This document shows positions 33,368 through 44,642 of a stretch of 64,000 nucleotides of DNA, in pieces. The notes below the pieces were generated by a model. It did not search any database, was not told where the DNA came from, and saw only the letters and a list, made by a program, of their open reading frames with translations. The stretch spans positions 16,122,501 to 16,186,500 of the forward strand of contig NC_058191.1 of the NCBI RefSeq assembly GCF_907165205.1, read 5' to 3'. Origin of the DNA: Coccinella septempunctata. Taxonomy: Eukaryota > Arthropoda > Insecta > Coleoptera > Coccinellidae. The position numbers and the translations under genes are program-made. Within the stretch, counting starts at the first letter, position 1; each line of letters begins with the position of its first letter.

Positions 33368-34420
33368 ACATAGCATCATTTCAATTCCTAAGGAACTATT
33401 GGATCAATTCGACAAAAATCTCGAAACTGTACACAGTTTTCGAATTGAGATGCACATGGTGAATTTCAGTTCGATAGTTCTGATAGGAATTGAGATTTCA
33501 GTGGTCAATTCGGCAAAGTGTGATATCAATTCCTCGAAAACTGTTTTATCAATTCGAACCAAATCTTGAAACTGAACATAGTTTTCGGATTGAGATGCAC
33601 ATGTTGAATTTCAGTTCGAACGGACCGTGGGGACCTGTGGACTTCAGTTCTACCTGGGGTTAGGCCCCCACAGTTGCTGGCGGTGTGGCAATGAAGGCCA
33701 CCACAGGGAGGAATGCCGAGGGGAAAGGACGAAGTTCTGTTCCAGGTGCGGCCGTGTGGGGGTCCTTTCCAGGGTGTGTTGCGTTAGAGATAGGGGACCA
33801 GAGACCGCCAGAACTGCCTCAGGACCGACCGCAACTCCAGGGAGCAGGACAGAGGCCATACTGCCGGACCTCCGACTGAGGCCCGCCGTACCGCCAACAC
33901 CGTCAGAACCGTTGCCGCCCCTACCGAAGTAGAAGGTGAAAATGGATTAGAATTACCGAAAAAAAAATTACCGATTATTAAAATGATACCGTTCCGAAAA
34001 ATATCTTTTATTGCACCAACCGAAATGGTGGATGCGCTAACCGGAGTAGTAGTCGATTCGTCAAAATATCATTTCAATTCCTAAGGAACTATTGGATCAA
34101 TTCGAACCAAATCTTGAAACTGCACATAGTTTTCGCATGCATCTCAATACGCAACTCAATTCGAAAACTATGTACAGTTTCAAAATTTGGCTCGAATTGA
34201 TCCAACAGTTTATGGGAAATTGATATCACACTTTGCCGAATTGACCTCTGAAATCTCAATTCTTATCAGAACTATCGATATGAAATTCAACATGTGCATC
34301 TCAATTCGAAAACTATGTGAAGTTTCAAGATTTGGGTCGAAATGATCAAACGGTTTTTGAGAAATTCATATCACACTTTGCAGAATTGACCACAGAAATC
34401 TTAATTCCTATCTGATGTGA
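33368..34420 (+). repeat. Satellite and composite unit
   Basis: Begins abruptly in satellite where the H1 duplication ends. It holds a zinc-knuckle module and the unknown ~130-bp module (about 33960-34070), then satellite. Unusually, the zinc-knuckle module here is not preceded by an H1 fragment but directly by satellite. Confidence 0.7.
33627..33932 (+). pseudogene. LINE ORF1 zinc-knuckle fragment, copy 5
   Basis: 101-codon frame; five codons are missing in-frame near the proline-rich end (SEPLPPLPK). The knuckle variant is HHREEC. The frame is preserved despite the deletion. Confidence 0.7.
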
Positions 34421-34845
34421 TGAAGTCCAGTTTCTGAGGAAAATTGGAGTTCATCTTAGTGCATTTCTTTCGTTTCAAATTTCCGTCTTTGCAAATATTT
34501 TAATTCTCGAATATTCCGTACGTTCATTCCGATAGGCAGAGTGAATGTAAAAAACCGCTTATCTGTATTTCACGTTGTTTTTCTTACATGCCGCTGAAGA
34601 TTTCGACGTTTTTCATCTGTTGATATGCGATAAACCGGAGCTGACGACGTTTTTCATTCTTGTCGCATTCTGGAATTTTCAGATTTTTACCGTGAGAGGG
34701 GATATGCCTATAAAAGCAAATTTTCCACCGCGACGGTCACTTTTCGACTTTTGACTTTTACTTCAGTTCTTTCACTTCGCTGCAGTATTTTCGATTTTTC
34801 GCTTTCTTACGTGGTGACTTCTGTTATAGATTCAGTTAACTTTTA
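34421..34845 (+). promoter_or_regulatory. Non-satellite insert with TATA box (possible solo LTR or promoter)
   Basis: About 425 bp unlike anything else in the window lie between satellite blocks of the same (minus) orientation. TATAAAAG at 34709-34716 is followed ~25 bp later by a pyrimidine-rich ACGGTCACTTTTCG stretch that could hold an initiator. No coding frame, tRNA-like primer site or target duplication is clear. A solo LTR or a captured promoter both fit. Confidence 0.3.
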
Positions 34846-35695
34846 GTTTCAAGATTTGGTTCGAATTGATCCAACAGATTTCGAGCAATAGATATCACAC
34901 TTTGCCGAATTGACCACTGAAATCTCAATTCCTATCTGAACTATCGAACTGAAATTCAACATGTGCATCTCAATTCGAAAACTGTGTGAAATTTCAAGAT
35001 TTGGTTCGAATTGAACCAACAGTTTTCGAGGAATTGATATCACACTTTGCCGAATTGACCACTGGAATCTCAATTTCTATCTGAACTATCGAACTGAAAT
35101 TCAACATGTGCATCTCAATTCGAAAACCGTGTGAAATTTCAAGATTTGGTTCGAATTGAACCAACAGTTTTCGAGGAATTGATATCACACTTTGCCGAAT
35201 TGACCACTGAAATCTCAATTCCTATCTGAACTATCGAACTGAAATTCAACATGTGCATCTCAATTCGAAAACTGTGTACAGTTTCGAGATCTGGGTCGAA
35301 TTGATCCAATAGTTCGTAAGGAATTCGAATGATACTATGTCGAATCGTCCACTGAAATCTCAATTCCTATCAGAACTATCGAACTGAAATTCAACATGTG
35401 CATCTCAATTCGAAAACTATGTGCAGTTTCAAGATTTGGTTCGAATTGATCCAACAGTTTTTAGGAATTGATATCACACTTTGCCGAATTGACCACTGAA
35501 ATCTCAATTCCTATCTGAACTATCGAACTGAAATTCAACATGTGCATCTTAATTCGAAAACTGTGTACAGTTTCGGGATTCGGTTCGAATTGATCCAATA
35601 GTTCCTTGGGAATTGAAATGATATTTTGTCGAATCGACCACTGAAATCTCAATTCCTATCAGAACTATCGATCTGAAATTCAACATGTGCATCTC
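34846..35695 (-). repeat. 145-bp satellite, six monomers, minus orientation
   Basis: Monomers are spaced at 145 bp (ORF ends at 34849, 34994 and 35139), in the opposite orientation to the main array. Both monomer classes are present. The array ends in mid-monomer at the Jockey insertion. Confidence 0.9.
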
Positions 35696-36251
35696 TGAAA
35701 TAGATTTAATAAAAAATGATCTAAAGGTCCAAGAAATCCATGACGCCGAGGTGTCCAGAATGACATCCAATAAAACCAAAAAGTTTATACCCTTATACCT
35801 GGTAAAAACTCAGAGAAAGGAGATTTTCGAAATAAGACGCCTCTACAATCTCTGCATTGTAGTGGAATCAAAAAGAAGGGCAGAAAATCCAAGCCAATGC
35901 TTCAGATGTAAGAGGTACGGACATGCCCAAAACAAGTGCTCTTTTCCATACAGATGCGTCAAATGTTTGGGCAATCATTGCACAAAAGATTGCGAACTTA
36001 CCAGAAAAGGTGAGGAGAGAAATGCCACATGCGTTCTGTGCGGCGAAGAAGGCCATCCAGCAAGCTACAAAGGATGTAGCGAATTCAAATTAGTTACAAG
36101 GAAGAGGGAAACAGGCCAGAAATCGGCTCAGCAGAGCACGATTCCTCTAAAAGTCCAGGAGAAAAAGAAGCCCACCCCCTCCAAAGTAGACGACAAGAAA
36201 AGTACCCAAACCAGTACAGAAGAAGGAGACCTCGAAAATGCCCCAAGCTAA
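35685..36251 (+). pseudogene. Jockey ORF1 (gag-like, three zinc knuckles), 5'-truncated and frameshifted
   Basis: Nucleic-acid-binding ORF1 protein of a Jockey element. Three knuckles are visible: CFRCKRYGHAQNKC (72-85), CVKCLGNHCTKDC (91-103) and CVLCGEEGHPASYKGC (116-131). This triple arrangement is typical of Jockey-clade ORF1. The ATG and first codons come from satellite, which happens to be in frame; the real N-terminus is missing. The frame stops at 36249-36251, but another frame starts before it (ATG 36238-36240) and runs on, rich in Lys/Glu, to TAA at 36403-36405. A one-base indel near 36238 has probably split the original C-terminus. The second frame's stop overlaps the ORF2 start as TAATG. 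Confidence 0.8.
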
Positions 36252-39200
36252 ACCTACGATCAACAAAACAAAAGAAAACAGAAAAGTCTCTGAATCCGCC
36301 GACGATTTAGACACTTTTACTGAAAAAATTTTCAACAAAATCATGTTGAAAATTGAAAGAGAGATGGAGAAAAAACTCCAAGGAATGTTCAGTGAACTGA
36401 AATAATGGAACATACAACTAGGAAAAATTCCCTTAAAATAGTCTCCTGGAACATAAACGGGGTCAGAACTCGAAAACCCGAGATAGAAGAAATAATATCA
36501 GAGAGAAAACCTGATATTATAGCCTTACAGGAAACAAGAATACAACCAAATACGCGATTGAATATCATGAATTATGAGATATATAGATGTGACAGAATCG
36601 CAAACACTGGGGGAGGTGTTGCCTTACTGGTTAGACGAGATCTGAAACACTATTTTAAAGGAAGATCTGACGAGTCACAAATAGAAACAGTGACGATTGT
36701 AGCTGAAATAAATCGACAAAGAGTCGAAGTCACATCGGCTTATAAAAGACCCCCAAATAACCTATTAGAAGAAGAAATCAACAACTTACTAGATGGAACA
36801 AACCCGAAAATCTGCATCGGAGATTTTAATTGCAAATCTCCAGAATGGAACAGCAGGATGGAAAACAGAAATGGCAGAAAACTGAAAGATCTCGCTGAAA
36901 AACATGAAGCTATCGTTATTGGACCTGAAGATCCAACGTACCTAGCATTCGGAAATGGATTACCAGATATAATTGATATCGCAATTATAAAAAATATCAC
37001 TAGAGAATTCTCGATAGAGACCTTGTGGGACGGAACCTCTAACCACAACCCCATCGAATTAACAATAGGAGATGGGCCAAGAAGAGAACTAATGCAAACA
37101 AGAGAATACACCGATTGGACGAAATATAGCCATCTGATACAATCGGAGGTAACAGAAATACCGACAATCAACACACCGGAAGACCTAGAAAGAGCAGTTG
37201 ATGAACTAGAAAAGAATATAATAGATGCCTACAAAAAGAGCACAAAGAAAATAACGAGACCAGCACCGATACATCCACACGGTGATACACCCAGAGAAAT
37301 CAAAGATCTCATCAGGGAAAATCGGAGACTAAGAAAAACATACAGGCTCAACAAAACAGATATAAATAAGAGAAATCTAAACCGGCACAGCCAAGTTCTA
37401 AAAAATGCCCTGAAGGACATGAGAACAAATAGATGGAACAAAAGAGTTCAAGAACTGAATACTATCGATCATTCTGCATGGAAAATGCAAAAATGTGTGA
37501 GAAGAGAAAAGACTAAAATACCACCTCTCCACGAAGAAAGAGGAATGGCATATACGAATATCGATAAAGCAGAAGCACTGGCGGACTCGATAGAAAGAGA
37601 ATCGAGAATAAATTACAGACCTGATGACGATAATGACGAGCTGGAAGATCCTGTAGAGAACAACGAAGAAGAAATGGGCGAACCACCAGTAGACGACAAA
37701 ATAGAAAAACCAACTTCTCCATTTGAAATAAAAGAGATAATCAGAAGCTTGAAAAATAGAAAAGCTCCCGGAAGTGATAAAATAACGAATGCTATGTTGA
37801 AGAAATTACCTAGAAAAGGTATAGCTGCTCTCACAAATATTGCAAACGGTATAATGAGGACTGAACACTATCCGGAAAAGTGGAAAACTGCAGAAGTCAT
37901 AGTGTTCAACAAACCAGGCAAAGATGAAAAATTCCCCCAAAACTACAGGCCGATAAGTTTATTGTCCGCCCTAGGAAAAGTAGAAGAAAGGGTAATCGCT
38001 AGGAGGCTTACAGAAGAAACTGAAAATCTGAATCTCATTCCAGCAGAGCAATTCGGATTCAGAAGAGACCACTCAACTGAACAGCAATTACTGAGACTCA
38101 CAGAATACATAACAGAAGGATTCCAAAATAAACAAGCAACCGGTCTTGTACTACTAGATGTCGCCAGAGCATTCGACAGAGTATGGCAGGAAGGATTGAT
38201 TTACAAAATGAGATATGCTGGATATTCAATGAAACTGTGCAAGTTGATTAGGAATTATTTGAGGAACAGAAGATTCTACGTGAAAGTGGAAGGAGAAAAC
38301 TCCACAACCAGATATATGGAAGCAGGGGTGCCTCAAGGGTCAGTACTTGGGCCATTACTGTATAACATATATATCCACGATATACCAAAATCTCCAAGGA
38401 CTTTGCTGACATTATATGCCGACGACACAGGAATCGCAATGCGACATCGCAAGCCAGACATTATAGAAGGAATGTTACAAGAAGCTATAGATGAAATAAA
38501 TGACTGGTGTATTAAATGGAAAATAAAACTCAATGGACAAAAGAGCCAAGCGATATTACTGCAGAAGAGGAGACTAAGAACTACAACAAATCTAGAGGTA
38601 GATGGAGAAGAAATCGAATGGAAAAACGAAGCAAAATATTTAGGTATCACCCTAGACAAAGGTCTAACATGGAGAAGCCATATCAAACAAGCCGTTGACA
38701 AAACCAAGGCAGCGATGAATATGCTCTAACCGCTGATAGGTAGAAAGAGCCACATGTCAAATGAGACAAAATTGAAAATAATCAAAGCCGTTGCTAGACC
38801 GCAACTGACTTATGGATCAGGTGCTTGGGGATTCGCGGCAAAGAGCCATATACAAAGAATTCAGGCAACAGAAAACAAGCTACTACGATGTGCCATAGAT
38901 GCGCCTTGGTTTGTCAAGAACAAACAGATATATCGAGATTCGAAGTGGGAAACCATCACCGAATTTATGAAGAGGAAAGCTGAAAAGTTATTCGAAACAG
39001 CGAAGGAACATCCAAACGAAGAACTCAGGAGACTAGTGGACTACGATCCGGAGGAAGACAGAAGAAGAATGAGAATTTACAAAAGGAGACCGAGAGATCA
39101 ATTGAGGAGAGATTAAAATGAGTACGACAACTTATTAAAACTATACTAAGAAGAGATATCCGAAATGGACGAACATGAAAACCTAAGCACGACAATGTGC

Positions 39201-39411
39201 AAGAAGAAATCAACCGATTAAGGGATAAATGGTTTATAGGCAAATGCCCGGAACCAACAAAAAGCAGGTTAGGTTTAGTGGGTCGCGAACTCAGGAGAGT
39301 GAGTAACTCCACAGTGTTCCCTAGAAATGGGTTCCTCTGGGCGAGAGATAGAGCCCCGTGTTTTCACGGTCGCAGATTCATCTGCTATAAAAACAAAAAA
39401 AAAAAAAAAAA
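35696..39411 (+). mobile_element. Jockey-clade LINE, subfamily A, 5'-truncated, A-tailed
   Basis: The longest retrotransposon here contains most of ORF1, a complete ORF2 with one stop, a ~290-bp 3' UTR and an A-rich tail at about 39392-39411. The 5' end lies inside ORF1 at a satellite junction. The tail abuts AGGTCAAACA, about 10 bp before an H1 fragment ATG. No target duplication is visible because the flanks differ. Confidence 0.9.
36405..39116 (+). pseudogene. Jockey ORF2: endonuclease-reverse transcriptase, one premature stop
   Basis: Bifunctional enzyme for target-primed reverse transcription. The N-terminal APE-type endonuclease shows SWNINGV (14-20), LQETR (41-45), GDFN (139-142), PDIIDIAI (187-194) and SNHNP (212-216). 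The last motif is usually SDH, so a catalytic Asp appears to be Asn. The RT domain shows YRPISLLSALGK, GFRRDHSTEQQ, LLDVARAFDRVW, GVPQGSVLGP and YADD (671-674). A tyrosine codon is TAA at 38727-38729 (TAC in the copies at 18.9 kb and 43.7 kb); the same frame then continues from 38730 to TAA at 39114-39116. Total about 903 codons. The start ATG overlaps the ORF1 stop (TAATG). Probably a young but dead copy. Confidence 0.88.
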
Positions 39412-39420
39412 GGTCAAACA

Positions 39421-39475
39421 ATGTCATTTTCAGCCTCCGAGTCTCAAGTGCGACAGGCAACCACGCCCGCCACTG
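39421..39475 (+). pseudogene. Histone H1 N-terminal fragment
   Basis: Same ~18-codon fragment. Its flank is reduced to about 10 bp by the Jockey tail. Confidence 0.7.
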
Positions 39476-39534
39476 GTGTATGTACAAAGTTTTCGAATTG
39501 AGATGCACATGTTGAATTTCAGTTCGAAAGGACC

Positions 39535-39855
39535 GTGGGGACCTGTGGACTTCAGTTCTACCTGGGGTTAGGCCCCCACAGTTGCTGGCGGTGTGGCAAT
39601 GAAGGCCACCAAAGGGAGGACTGCCGAGGGGAAAGGACGAAGTTCTGTTTCAGGTGCGGCCGTGTGGGGGTCCTTTCCAGGGTGTGTTGCGTTAGAGATA
39701 GGGGACCAGGGACCGCCAGAACTCCCTCAGGACCGACCGCAACTCCAGGGAGCAGGACAGAGGCCATACTGCCGGACCTCCGACTGAGGCCCGCCGTACT
39801 GTCAACACCGTCAGAACCGTCGCCGCCCACATCGTTGCCGCCCCTACCGAAGTAG
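39535..39855 (+). pseudogene. LINE ORF1 zinc-knuckle fragment, copy 6
   Basis: 106-codon frame with knuckle variant HQREDC and second cluster FCFRCGR. Frame intact. Confidence 0.7.
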
Positions 39856-40656
39856 AAGGTGAAAATGGATTAGAATTACCGAAACAAAAATTACCGATTA
39901 TTAAAATGATACCGTTCCGAAAAATATCTTTTATTGCACCAACCGAAATGGTGGATGCGCTAACCGGAGTAGTAGTCGATTCGTCAAAATATCATTTCAA
40001 TTCCTAAGGAACTATTGGATCAATTCGAACCAAATCTTGAAACTGCACATAGTTTTCGCATGCATCTCAATATGCAACTCAATTCGAAAACTATGTGAAG
40101 TTTCAAGATTTGGGTCGAAATGATCAAACGGTTTTTGAGAAATTCATATCACACTTTGCCGAATTGACCACAGAAATCTTAATTCCTATCTGAATTATCG
40201 AACTGAATGAAACTCAATACGTATATCTCAGTTCAAAAATTGTGTAGAGTTTCGAGATTTGGATCGAATTTTGATGGTCAATGAATAAAAGAATAAGTTC
40301 TATTTATCATGAATTGTTCGATCAAGGAGACTCAACTTTCGGAATAATAACTTATGACAAGAATATCCATGAACCTTGACAAGAGCGACTTCGGCAAGTC
40401 TGGGAAGAATCGTTTCGGTCCGTCAAAAATGACATATCGGCCTATTTTCCATATCGCATTCGTCCGAAATACGATGCAATGATGAACCCAATAATTGGTA
40501 CAAATAAAAAACTTTAAAATCCTCGAGATTGCGCAGGAAACTTTAAATTTCAAGTCCGTAGCAATAATTTACCAACCATTCGCCCGTAAAATTTTCGTCA
40601 ACTTGGCTAATATCGGTCCCACTATTTGAAGAAATCCAAAGTGTTAAGGTCGAACA

Positions 40657-40711
40657 ATGTTATTTTCAGCCCCCGAGTCTCAAGTGCGACAGGCAACCAC
40701 GCCCGCCACTG
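40657..40711 (+). pseudogene. Histone H1 N-terminal fragment
   Basis: Same fragment with a full ~350-bp H1 5' flank upstream. The second codon TTA matches the inverted partner at 20256-20310. Confidence 0.7.
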
Positions 40712-40770
40712 GTGTATGTACACAGTTTGCTAATTGAGATGCACATGTTGAATTTCAGTTCGAAAGGACC

Positions 40771-41091
40771 GTGGGGACCTGTGGACTTCAGTTCTACCTG
40801 GGGTTAGGCCCCCACAGTTGCTGGCGGTGTGGCAATGAAGGCCACCACAGGGTGGACTGCCGAGGGGAAAGGACGAAGTTCTGTTCCAGGTGCGGCCGTG
40901 TGGGGGTCCTTTCCAGGGTGTGTTGCGTTAGAGATAGGGGACCAGGGACCGCCAGAACTGCCTCAGGACCGACCGCAACTCCAGGGAGCAGGACAGAGGC
41001 CATACTGCCGGACCTCCGACTGAGGCCCGCCGTACCGCCAACACCGTCAGAACCGTCGCCGCCCACATCGTTGCCGCCCCTACCGAAGTAG
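40771..41091 (+). pseudogene. LINE ORF1 zinc-knuckle fragment, copy 7
   Basis: 106-codon frame with HHRVDC; inverted partner of copy 4 at 19876-20196 (coordinates sum to 60967). Confidence 0.7.
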
Positions 41092-41974
41092 AAGGTGAAA
41101 ATGGATTAGAATTACCGAAAAAAAAATTACCAATTATTAAAATGATACCGTTCCGAAAAATATCTTTTATTGCACCAACCGAAATGGTGGATGCGCTAAC
41201 CGGAGTAGTAGTCGATTCGTCAAAATATCATTTCAATTCCTAAGGAACTATTGGATCAATTCTAACCAAATCTTGAAACTGCACATAGTTTTTGCATGCA
41301 TCTCAATATGCAACTCAATTCGAAAACTATGTACAGTTTCAAAATTTGGCTCGAATTGATCCAACAGTTTATGGGAAATTGATATCACACTTTGCCGAAT
41401 TGACCTCTGAAATCTCAATTCCTATCAGAACTATCGATATGAAATTCAACATGTGCATCTCAATTCGAAAACTATGTGAAGTTTCAAGATTTGGGTCGAA
41501 ATGATCAAACGGTTTTTGAGAAATTCATATCACACTTTGCAGAATTGACCACAGAAATCTTAATTCCTATCCGAATTATCGAACTGAATGAAACTTAATA
41601 CGTATATCTCAGTTCGAAAATTGTGTAGAGTTTCGAGATTTAGATCGAATTTTGATGGTCAATGAATAAAAGAATAAATTCTATTTATCATGAATTGTTC
41701 GATCAAGGAGACACAACTTTCGGAATAATAACTTATGACAAGAATATCCATGAACCTTGACAAGAGCGACTGCGGCAAGTCGTGAAATACGATGCAATGA
41801 TGAACCCAATAATTGGTACAAATGAAAACCTTTAAAATCCTCGAAATTGCGCAGGAAACTTTCAATTTCAAGTCCTTAGCAATAATTTACCAACCATTCG
41901 CCCGTAAAATTTCCGTCAACTTGGCTAATATCGGTCCCACTATTTGAAGAAATCCAAAGTGTTAAGGTCAAACA

Positions 41975-42029
41975 ATGTCATTTTCAGCCTCCGAGTCTCA
42001 AGTGCGACAGGCAACCACGCCCGCCACTG
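41975..42029 (+). pseudogene. Histone H1 N-terminal fragment
   Basis: Same fragment. Its H1 5' flank has an internal deletion of roughly 75 bp near 41780 compared with the flank at 40330-40550. Confidence 0.7.
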
Positions 42030-42088
42030 GTGTATGTACACAGTTTTCGAATTGAGATGCACATGTTGAATTTCAGTTCGAAAGGACC

Positions 42089-42409
42089 GTGGGGACCTGT
42101 GGACTTCAGTTCTACCTGGGGTTAGGCCCCCACAGTTGCTGGCGGTGTGGCAATGAAGGCTACCACAGGGAGGACTGCCGAGGGGAAAGGACGAAGTTCT
42201 GTTCCAGGTGCGGCCGTGTGGGGGTCTTTTCCAGGGTGTGTTGCGTTAGAGATAGGGGACCAGGGACCGCCAAAACTGCCTCAGGACCGACCGCAACTCC
42301 AGGGAGCAGGACAGAGGCCATACTGCCGGACCTCCGACTGAGGCCCGCCGTACCGCCAACACCGTCAGAACCGTCGCCGCCCACATCGTTGCCACCCCTA
42401 CCGAAGTAG
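42089..42409 (+). pseudogene. LINE ORF1 zinc-knuckle fragment, copy 8
   Basis: 106-codon frame with knuckle variant GYHREDC (Tyr in place of His next to the zinc-binding region). The spacing of metal ligands needs checking here, since one His is lost. Confidence 0.7.
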
Positions 42410-43315
42410 AAGGTGAAAATGGATTAGAATTACCGAAAAAAAAATTACCGATTATAAAAATGATACCGTTCCGAAAAATATCTTTTATTGCACCAACCGA
42501 AATGGTGGATGCGCTAACCGGAGTAGTAGTCGATTCGTCCAAATATCATTTCAATTTCTAAGGAACTATTGGATCAATTCGAACCAAATCTTGAAACTGC
42601 ACATAGTTTTCGCATGCATCTCAATATGCAACTCAATTCGAAAACTATGTACAGTTTCAAAATCTGGCTCGAATTGATCCAACAGTTTATGGGAAATTGA
42701 TATCACACTTTGCCGAATTGACGTCTGAAATCTCAATTCCTACCGATATTAAAATGATACCGTTCCGAAAAATATCTTTTATTGCACAAACTGAAATGGT
42801 GGATGAGCTAACCGGAGTAGTAGTCGATTCGTCAAAATATCATTTCAATTCCTAAGGAACTATTGGATCAATTCGAACCAAATCTTGAAACTGCACATAG
42901 TTTTCGCATGCATCTCAATATGCACCTCAATTCGAAAACTATGTACAGTTTCAAAATTTGGCTCGAATTGATCCAACAGTTTATGAGAAATTGATATCAC
43001 ACTTTGCCGAATTGACCTCTGAAATCTCAATTCCTATCAGAACTATCGATATGAAATTCAACATGTGCATCTCAATTCGAAAACTATGTGAAGTTTCAAG
43101 ATTTGGCTCGAAATGATCAAACGGTTTTTGAGAAATTCATATCACACTTTGCCGAATTGACCACAGAAATCTTAATTCCTATCTGAATTATCGAACTGAA
43201 TGAAACTCAATACGTATATCTCAGTTCAAAAATTGTGCAGAGTTTCGAGATTTGGATCGAATTTTGATGGTCAATGAATAAAAGAATAAGTTCTATTTAT
43301 CATGAATTGTTCGAT

Positions 43316-43404
43316 AAAATTCCACCCATCACGATGATGGGCACCTCAGATTGGGTAGAGATATCTAAAGCTCTCTACACAAAAATGATAAATTACAACC
43401 GTGC
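43316..43404 (+). pseudogene. Jockey ORF1 N-terminal fragment (outer element)
   Basis: Encodes PPITMMGTSDWVEISKALY; counterpart of 19175-19263. It joins H1 5' flank at GTTCGAT on its left. Confidence 0.6.
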
Positions 43405-43415
43405 AACTACAGTTA

Positions 43416-44355
43416 TTATAGAAGGAATGTTACAAGAAGCTATAGATGAAATAAATGACTGGTGTATTAAATGGAAAATAAAACTCAACGGACAAAAGAG
43501 CCAAGCGACATTACTGCAGAAGAGGAGACTAAGAACTACAACAAATCTAGAGGTAGATGGAGAAGAAATCGAATGGAAAAACGAAGCAAAATATTTAGGT
43601 ATCACCCTAGACAAAGGTCTAACATGGAGAAGCCATATCAAACAAGCCGTTGACAAAACCAAGGCAGCGATGAATATGCTCTACCCGCTGATAGGTAGAA
43701 AGAGCCACATGTCAAATGAGAGAAAATTGAAAATAATCAAAGCCGTTGCTAGACCGCAACTGACTTATGGATCAGGTGCTTGGGGATTCGCGGCAAAGAG
43801 CCATATACAATGAATTCAGGCAACAGAAAACAAGCTACTACGATATGGTATAGATGCGCCTTGGTTTGTCAGGAACAAACAGATATATCGAGATTTGGAG
43901 TGGGAAACCATCACCGAATTTATGAAGAGGAAAGCTGAAAAGTTATTCGAAACAGCGAAGGAACATCCAAACGAAGAACTCAGGAGACTAGTGGACTACG
44001 ATCCGGAGGAAGACAGAAGAAGAATGAGAATTTACAAAAGAGACCGAGAGATCAATTGAGGAGAGATTAAAATGAGTACGACAACTTATTAAAACTATAC
44101 TAAGAAGAGATATCCGAAATGGACGAACATGAAAACCCTAGCACGACAATGTGCAAGAAGAAATCAACCGATTAAGGGATAAATGGTTTATAGGCAAATG
44201 CCCGGAACCAACAAAACGCAGGTTAGGTTTAGTGGGTCGCGAACTCAGGAGAGTGAGTAACCCCACAGTGTTCCCTAGAAATGGGTTCCTCTGGGCGAGA
44301 GATAGAGCCCCGTGTTTTCACGGTCGCAGATTCCCCCTGCTATAAAAAAAAAAAA
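43416..44355 (+). mobile_element. 5'-truncated Jockey element nested in Jockey ORF1 (right-arm copy)
   Basis: Starts within ORF2 at IIEGMLQEAIDEIND, continues through the ORF2 C-terminus and 3' UTR, and ends in an A-tail at 44344-44355. The 11-bp AACTACAGTTA flanks it at 43405-43415 and 44356-44366 as a target-site duplication. ORF2 carries AGA-to-TGA at 43811 and a one-base deletion near 44037. Because an identical nested structure lies inverted at 18226-19163, the insertion happened once and was then duplicated. Confidence 0.82.
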
Positions 44356-44366
44356 AACTACAGTTA

Positions 44367-44642
44367 AAGACGGTATAAAAATCATCGCGTCAACCGTAGA
44401 TGATTTTAGAAAAATCACTACATTCTTCGAGCAGCATGGTAAAGAATTTTTTACCTACCAAATGGAGGAGGAGAAGAAGATATATGCCGTTATTAGGCAT
44501 TTACCAACCGACGCTGATATTGCGTTGATTAAGTACGACCTGATATTCCAGGGAATATCAGACGCTGAGGTGTCCAGAATGACATCGACAATGACAAAGA
44601 AGCCAATACCTCTCTACATGGTTAAAACCCAGAAAAAGGCTC
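44367..44642 (+). pseudogene. Jockey ORF1 middle fragment (outer element)
   Basis: Encodes a gag segment with GIKIIASTVDDFRKITTFF and DAEVSRMTSTMTKK, ending at KTQKKA where it meets H1 5' flank in reverse orientation. Together with 43316-43404 it represents the interrupted outer Jockey ORF1. Confidence 0.7.

Larger units (their letters stand above)
39412..43315 (+). repeat. Tandem composite satellite units (three zinc-knuckle copies)
   Basis: Three units in plus orientation; zinc-knuckle frames start at 39535, 40771 and 42089 (spacings 1236 and 1318 bp). Each unit runs H1 5' flank, H1 fragment, zinc-knuckle module, unknown module and satellite. The first lacks its H1 flank because the Jockey element adjoins it. 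The third carries two unknown modules, about 42430-42540 and 42745-42845. Confidence 0.8.

Noticed and set aside
34585..34670. Hammerhead ribozyme core (CTGAAGA / CTGACGA motifs)
   Set aside because: The matching GAAA and flanking stems are not present at the needed spacing. No hammerhead core was found in the satellite monomer either.
34421..34845. Definite solo LTR
   Set aside because: No target duplication, no paired copy and no clear TG...CA ends, so it is reported only as promoter-like.
36740..37174. Minus-strand frames within the Jockey ORF2 region (also 38333-38707)
   Set aside because: Shadows of the ORF2 coding strand, with no domain of their own.
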